Shown here: in pieces, positions 58,228 through 64,000 of the stretch
Position numbering within the stretch: the stretch's first letter is position 1
Layout: each line of letters opens with the position of its first letter
From: Apostichopus japonicus
Taxonomy: Eukaryota > Echinodermata > Holothuroidea > Aspidochirotida > Stichopodidae
DNA: 64,000 bases
Reading direction: 5' to 3'
Assembly (NCBI RefSeq): GCF_037975245.1
Contig: NC_092568.1
Span: 22,470,501-22,534,500, forward strand
Notes under the pieces: generated by a model
The model's database searches: none
Seen by the model: the letters and a program-made list of their open reading frames with translations, nothing else
Told to the model about the DNA's origin: nothing
Translations under genes and position numbers: made by a program

Positions 58228-61200
58228 AACTTACTTTTACACATTCTATTACACAGGCTCTCTAGTGGATAAGCAGTTTGCTAACAGTTTTATTTCATTT
58301 TGTTTAACATAAAAACAAAGCAACATTTTCAACATTCCAATGAACAGAAACCTCTCAAAATATAGGAATAACAAATAAATAAATAAATAAAGAAAGAAAC
58401 TCCCCTCAGGCAAGTTGCTGTGACATTTGTAACTGCATTGTCCATGCATTCACGAAGGGATGGCAAGATTTCAAACTTCAAATAATTCCTCAATTTTCTC
58501 ACAGACAAAATCAACTGAAGTAATACTGAGCTGTAGGTAAGACTGTTGTTTGCTTTACATCTTACCTCCATGGTAAATTAGGCAAAATAAAAGCTTTGAC
58601 AATTTTTTTTTTTTTGAGGGGGGGGGGGGTGAATGTAGAAATAAACATTAAAAGCTTGACTCACTGAAGAAACTCTAATTTTTCCCCCTAACTGATTTAG
58701 GTAGGGGCATAAAATTTTTATGGGGCAAAGCTGTGAATAAAGGATTTTATAAAGATAAGGGTGAGGTGGCTAAAGCTGACTCCCATGCTGGGGAGTCTTC
58801 AGGTCCCCCCCCACCCCAAAAATAGATTTACATCCCATTGTCTACATATGTAATGTTGAAAATATCCTATCACATTTAAGTGATTGGGTACTGTCCATAG
58901 TTTTTAGAGTTTTTAGTGAGCAATTCAATAACTTATCAAAAAGATAGACGTACATATCATAAAGATATGAAAATGAGCTTGAAGTACATTTATCTATCTC
59001 CTTACATTAAAATATGTATATATAAAAACTTTTCTCAAAATATGACAGGTTGAGGTAAAATTGACTAAAGGCAGGACTGGAAATTCCGTAAATGTCTGTA
59101 TTAGTTATTACTGTAGCTTCAATTAACCCTTTCATGTTTTGCAAGAGACTCCCAAAGTTGAGGTCTGATGAGCATAAATGTCAAAACTTGTTAGTACATA
59201 TCTTTATTCATATGTGTTGGTATTAAAGTTATCTATAAATTTCTGTCAGTATAAGATATTTGCATATATACAGAAAAAAACACACACAATGACAATATAG
59301 CCACAGTTGGGACAAACCTAAATGGATATAATATTCTGGTGGTTGAAGTTTATTGCCCAGCTAAAAAGGTTCAAAATTGTCTGCATCTGTAGGTCAAAAC
59401 TACTACCTAATAGCCTGTTTTAAATAAAATAAAATTTTTCAAATTTGGTGGTATTTTGTGAATGCATCTGGCAACAGTAGAGTGAATGATAGATACGTCC
59501 ATCCTCACGGAAATACAGGTGAAAATGCTTCAGTTTTTTCCCTAATAATATTTAACTTATTTATTCAAGCAGGAAAATAATATTTCCACACAAATGTTGC
59601 ACAGTTTTGATAAAATTGATAATACAGAGAACCTTGACATCTCTATTAAAAAGCAGACATTCCAAATGTATCAAGTTTCAAAGATAAATCAACGAGAAGA
59701 TTATAATCGAAAAATAATGATTTTGAAGAACATTTGCCATCATGACATCACAGACCGCAGACTGTGGTCTATTCCAGAGAAGAATCCCGAGGGTTGAAGC
59801 CAGCCCAAAGGTAGATTCCATTCAATCAACCATATCTTGAGTTAAGTGACAAGATATTGAGATTGGGTTTTCAACTAACAGTGTGGAGTACTTTTCTTTT
59901 GCATAAAATTGTCACATTGACGGTCCCCAGAATAATCCTTTTAGAAATAGTTGCATGGATGATGCTTAAAAACACAAAAATTTACCAAAGGATACTATAA
60001 AGTCAAACATACTTCCATGAAGATGTATCTGGTATAAAAAACCAAGATCACAGATTACAAATTTTTGAAGGATCATTAATGATCGCAATCTAACAGACTT
60101 AGACCCTTGTCAATCTCATGAATGGTGGATTTGGAAATGAAGGGAGGGGGGGGGGGAAGAGAGAAGTGAGTGTTGTGCTTGAAGTGGATCAGGGGGATTG
60201 CAGAGGTACAATGATGTGACGTTTTAAGACCAATAGATGCACAATGGGGAGGAGATGGGTATTACAAGAGAAAATGAGAGTAAATTAATTTCTTTTCTTT
60301 CAGTAAACCATAAAAGCAATAAATGTTTCAAATCGTGGAGGGAATCGCCGGAAGGAAAAATTGACTGCTTCAAATGATTTACACATAGTCTGTAAAACTA
60401 AAATCTTGCAAAATAAGATTTAAACAACATACTTCATCAATTCATGAAGATGATTTCACGATCATGAATGAATCCACCCCAAAGATCTGTCTCTCTCTCT
60501 CTCTCTCTACACCTCTGCAAATCTCTCTCCATCTCATATGCATTTTAATATAGCTTCCCTCCCATTAGACATCTGAGCGAGGAGGCGCAGTGATAAAAAT
60601 ATTCCAATATTTTCATTGAGAGTTCATTAAAATCAACATCATCATCATCATCGTCATCATCGTTGTGAAATGAAGTTGGTCTTTATTCCTAGCAGTGATT
60701 GTTATTGACTGATATGTCTTAGTGACGTTGCATGGTGCCAGCCGAGTAAACAGCCTTTTATTGATTTACGACTTTTTGTTAAGACCAATTAGATCCGCAA
60801 CCAAATTAATGACTCTGTCACTTTCACATTAGTGATTTAAAGATGTATATTGAATTTGAAGCCACGAGGCCGATGTTATAGATATTTCAACTTCTTTTAA
60901 TCATATGTCTATAGATACCATTATTGTTAAAGGGGGTGGATGCATGTGTTTGATTTTACAAATAAAAAATACAATGTCCCTGATTGTCTAATTATCTTTG
61001 CACACATCATGCACATTCCTTTTTCGTGAAGCCCCCTTATAATTCTCTATCATAAGTTAAGTAAAGAAACCTGCTTGGTGAGATGACATCGTCTGATAAT
61101 GCTACATTTTCAACCATACTAGTAATGACCTTGCTGCTACAAGGAGATATTATAGTATTATAATTAGATAGGGAATACAAATACTGCTGTTACATAGCCT

Positions 61201-62860
61201 GCACTATGACTGACAGTCAAACCATACTGTCACCTGCCTACATCGATAACTGTATATTGCTCATTTGGCTGGCCTTGAAATTACGTAAAAGAGATATCAC
61301 ACTTGTTTACTTTCTAAAGAGAACCCTCATCCCACGAGTTACTATACCGTATAGTTGTTGTCATTCTTTTTGTACCAAGCATGATACCCCCACCTGACCC
61401 CATTCCACTTTCCCCAATACACTCCACCCACACTCCTTCCCTCCTCTAGGAATGGTAGAGCGTAAAATAACAATATTTATTATTATATGTTCGTTTGACT
61501 TCCAAATATCCCATTAAGATCTTACTGTAATACTGAGCAGTGTCCTCCCTAGTGTGTTTCAGTTCCCACAGGTTTGAATGCAAGCACTTTTAGTTTTCTT
61601 TTTGTCAGAGGTGTCTTCACATGCTAATGTAAGCTAATGTAATGAATGTGGTATTGCTTTAATAACTCATAAATGTGACGCACCAGCTGAGACGGCCAAC
61701 TCGGAGAAAACTCAGAAAACTGTCAGCAGATTCCATCGGCAAGCCAGTAAGGATTAGAAAATCCGGCTTATTGGTTAAGACCCACCAATGTGTCATCAAT
61801 CAGCCTATCGCATCTCACTCCTAGCTTTATACACAAGAGTATACGTAAATAAAAGAACTTTACAAAATGAGTTCAAAGAACACGCAGAACATAGTAGGGG
61901 GGAGTTAAAGTGTCTTCTTAATTTACATAAACAATGCCTGCTATGTCTTCTGCTCATGTTGAACAAACAACTATACATTCAAACAGACCTCTAGAAATCC
62001 CCAAACTTAACTGCATGGTGACTGACAAAATCCCAAAACTTACCAGATTTGGAAATTCACGAGTGACAAGCTTACCTGTATACTCACAACCTAAGCACTC
62101 TTTTTCTTCTGTGCCTATAGTTTTGCACATGAACAGGTAATATTTTTAGCACTATACACCTACTATTCATGACCAAAATCTCTCTAAATCGCAAAAGGAC
62201 ACTCATCCTGCCGTGCACAATTGATGATCCAACGTCCACTCGATGACCACCGAAAGAGGTCTCTATTACGAAACAGTTCCATAACATTCAAACAAATACT
62301 ATCCATGTCAAAAACCACATTCCAACCACTTAGGGTTGTTAGAAATGAGGAGGGTTATTGACCGGTTGTGAAGTAAAGCTTACCTGTCTCCCCGCACTTA
62401 ATGTACACATCAATTACCGTACTAAGCACAAATCGCTAGCTATTTAACAACTCCCTGTAACATTTACACTTCTCTAACCTTTTTCTACCGCTGTCCTCTG
62501 AGTTTCTAGAAACCCAGACAATTACATTTATGCATTTCAACAAATATTCCACAATTTAGGCATGGTTGTCCATCACATCCAACGCGAGAGGTGTTCACCC
62601 GTATACCGATATGCTCGTTTACTTACTTTAAAAAACAAAGAAATACATCGCACATCAGTCATCTAGTAATAGTTAAGGTCAGTGAACATTTTATTAGGCT
62701 CTCAAAAGAATTCAGGTATTAGCCAGGGTCGTAATAATGACCGAAAGATTCCACAAAGTGAACAGGAACTATTAAGGAGGAATAACATATAAAGACTTCT
62801 CCTTCTTACAAATGGGACCTCATAGGGATAATAGCAAAGCCTGACTTAATTATATAAACA

Positions 62861-63255
62861 GTGCAAGAACAATACCTCTACATGAAGTAATGCTTGTGTC
62901 ATAGGACGGGAAACTCTTAAAGGAGATGAATACTCACTCTGACGGGGGAGGCGGATAGTGACGCTTAGGGAGGGTCATTGGGGGCGCTGTGCAAGAACAA
63001 TACCTCTACATGAAGTAACCCATGTGTCATAGGCAGGGAAACTCTTAAAGGAGCTGTGTACTCACTCTGACGGGAGAGAAGGATAGTGACCCTTAGAGAG
63101 AGTCATTGAGGGCGCAGCGTAAGAACCATACCTCTACATGAAGTAATGCGTCATAGACCACTTAAATCTTAAAGGAGCTGTATACTCACTCCGAGAGAGG
63201 CGGATAGTGACACATTTAGGGAGGGTCATTAGAGGTGCAGTACAAGAATGTTACC
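62861..63255. repeat. 128-bp tandem repeat, 3 units
   Basis: GTGCAAGAACAATACCTCTA starts at 62,861 and 62,989, a diverged copy starts at 63,117 and a partial fourth near 63,239. Each unit continues with TACATGAAGTAA and ends GGGAGGGTCATTGGGGGCG or similar. Confidence 0.93.
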
Positions 63256-63506
63256 AGTTCTTTGGCTAGGGTAGATTAGGGAGTGCATATGTATAGGAGA
63301 CTTACTTAATGTGAATTCCTTCATCAAACTTTGGCGTTTATCTTAGAGATCTTTGTGAGGAAACACCTGCTATGATAATCCGTCAATCATTAGTTCACAT
63401 AAAGAACTCTAACATTTCAGATTTGTCTAAAACTCATCTTCATTACAGAAAACCTTTACATTGTTATAAAGGAAGGAAAACGAAGAATGAGGCACACAGA
63501 GTTTGA

Positions 63507-63635
63507 TCTGTCTGTCTGTCTATCTATCTATCTGTCTGTCTGTTCTGTTCTGTCTGCCTGTCTATCTATCTATCTGTCTGTCTGTTCTGTCTGCCTGTCT
63601 ATCTGTCTGTCTGTCTGTCTGTCTGTTCTGTCTGC

Positions 63636-63671
<36 letters not shown>

Positions 63672-63685
63672 ATACCTGTCTATCT
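63507..63685. repeat. TCTG/TCTA compound microsatellite
   Basis: Blocks of TCTG and TCTA tetramers with TTCTGTCTGCC interruptions repeat several times, so a longer period of about 50 bases overlies the tetramer. The Cys/Leu/Ser-rich open frames through it are by-products. Confidence 0.95.
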
Positions 63686-64000
63686 TGGGCATATTTAGAC
63701 TTGCTCAAGTCTTCAGGCTTTTTTGTGAAGGATAACAATGAACATTAAAACCTGTGATATCTCCCAAATAGAATTATGAGCCTTGTTTTTGTAGCTGTTT
63801 GATAAAGTTATTCATCACAGTTACCTCAATGTTATAGATCGCATCATCGCCGATGACAGTTTGGTTTTTGTCTCCTTAAACTTGTTAATAACAATAGGAC
63901 CAAGAATAACATTAGCAACAAATGTGTGGTGGATCTTTGTTATTTTGTGTCAGGTCTTATATTCAAGCAGATGTTTATCTTTATCATTTTGTGTTAGTTT

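Larger units (their letters stand above)
57524..58245. repeat. 722-bp near-perfect palindrome
   Basis: The left arm 57,524-57,868 and right arm 57,902-58,245 are inverse copies, with a loop of 33 bases. The only difference I noticed is the length of a G run: G11 at 57,843-57,853 against C10 at 57,917-57,926. Both arms yield the same chance open frames on opposite strands. The outer ends carry CTGAAGAAGATCCTGC...GAAACGTC, a hammerhead-like core found at ends of some Penelope-like elements. No transposon protein is present. Confidence 0.93.
53784..64000 (-). other. GALNT2 upstream intron (incomplete) and its repeats
   Basis: Over 10 kb with no GALNT2 exon found on the minus strand; I looked for codons for FHNEA and DDYS. 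It holds a B-box fragment (54,040-54,062), a complete hAT-like MITE, a TA microsatellite, the 722-bp palindrome, AAAT and TC microsatellites (about 58,375 and 60,487), a 128-bp array (62,861-63,255) and a TCTG/TCTA array. Calling it intron assumes the gene continues beyond the window. Confidence 0.7.

Noticed and set aside
60655-60680. The missing GALNT exon with FHNE on the minus strand
   Set aside because: TTTCACAACGA arises from the edge of a CAT/CGT trinucleotide repeat. It reads FHND followed by more Asp, and the upstream codons do not fit the family.
63487-63748. Cys/Leu/Ser-rich small proteins
   Set aside because: They translate the TCTG/TCTA microsatellite.

Overview
This 64 kb window is AT-rich animal (metazoan) DNA. 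It is dominated by one gene on the minus strand: the 3' two thirds of a GALNT2-type polypeptide N-acetylgalactosaminyltransferase. Ten coding exons can be placed to the base. They run from 53,783 down to a stop codon at 8,120-8,122. All nine visible introns have GT/AG borders and matching phases, and the exons give about 392 residues. The visible protein covers the DxH metal motif, the rest of the GT-A catalytic domain and the complete C-terminal ricin-type lectin domain. The exons for the cytoplasmic tail, membrane anchor, stem and first part of the catalytic domain are not in the window and should lie beyond 64,000.

The large introns, tRNA-derived SINEs, a CR1/L2-like LINE tail, a hAT-like MITE and frequent G or C homopolymers point to an invertebrate. 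The GALNT2 part resembles vertebrate GALNT2 closely, so a marine deuterostome such as an echinoderm is my best guess. That is inference and uncertain.

Layout: 1-7,137 is 3' flanking DNA with tandem repeats and no recognisable gene. A 31-bp minisatellite with palindromic units occupies 7,142-7,632, and the probable 3' UTR follows up to 8,119. From 8,120 to 20,307 there are seven exons separated by introns of 0.2-4.4 kb that carry two SINE families. From 20,308 to 53,717 there are three large introns (12.4, 3.6 and 17.1 kb) with two exons between them. These introns hold many satellite-like arrays, MITEs, SINE copies and a LINE fragment inserted into a tandem array. From 53,784 to 64,000 is intron (assuming the gene continues upstream), with an intact hAT-like MITE with target-site duplication, a TA microsatellite and more arrays.

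The most unusual object is a nearly perfect 722-bp palindrome at 57,524-58,245. A hammerhead-ribozyme-like core sits near the outer end of each arm, as reported for Penelope-like retroelements. I found no second certain protein-coding gene. Three short plus-strand open stretches with splice-like borders are reported only as weak candidates.
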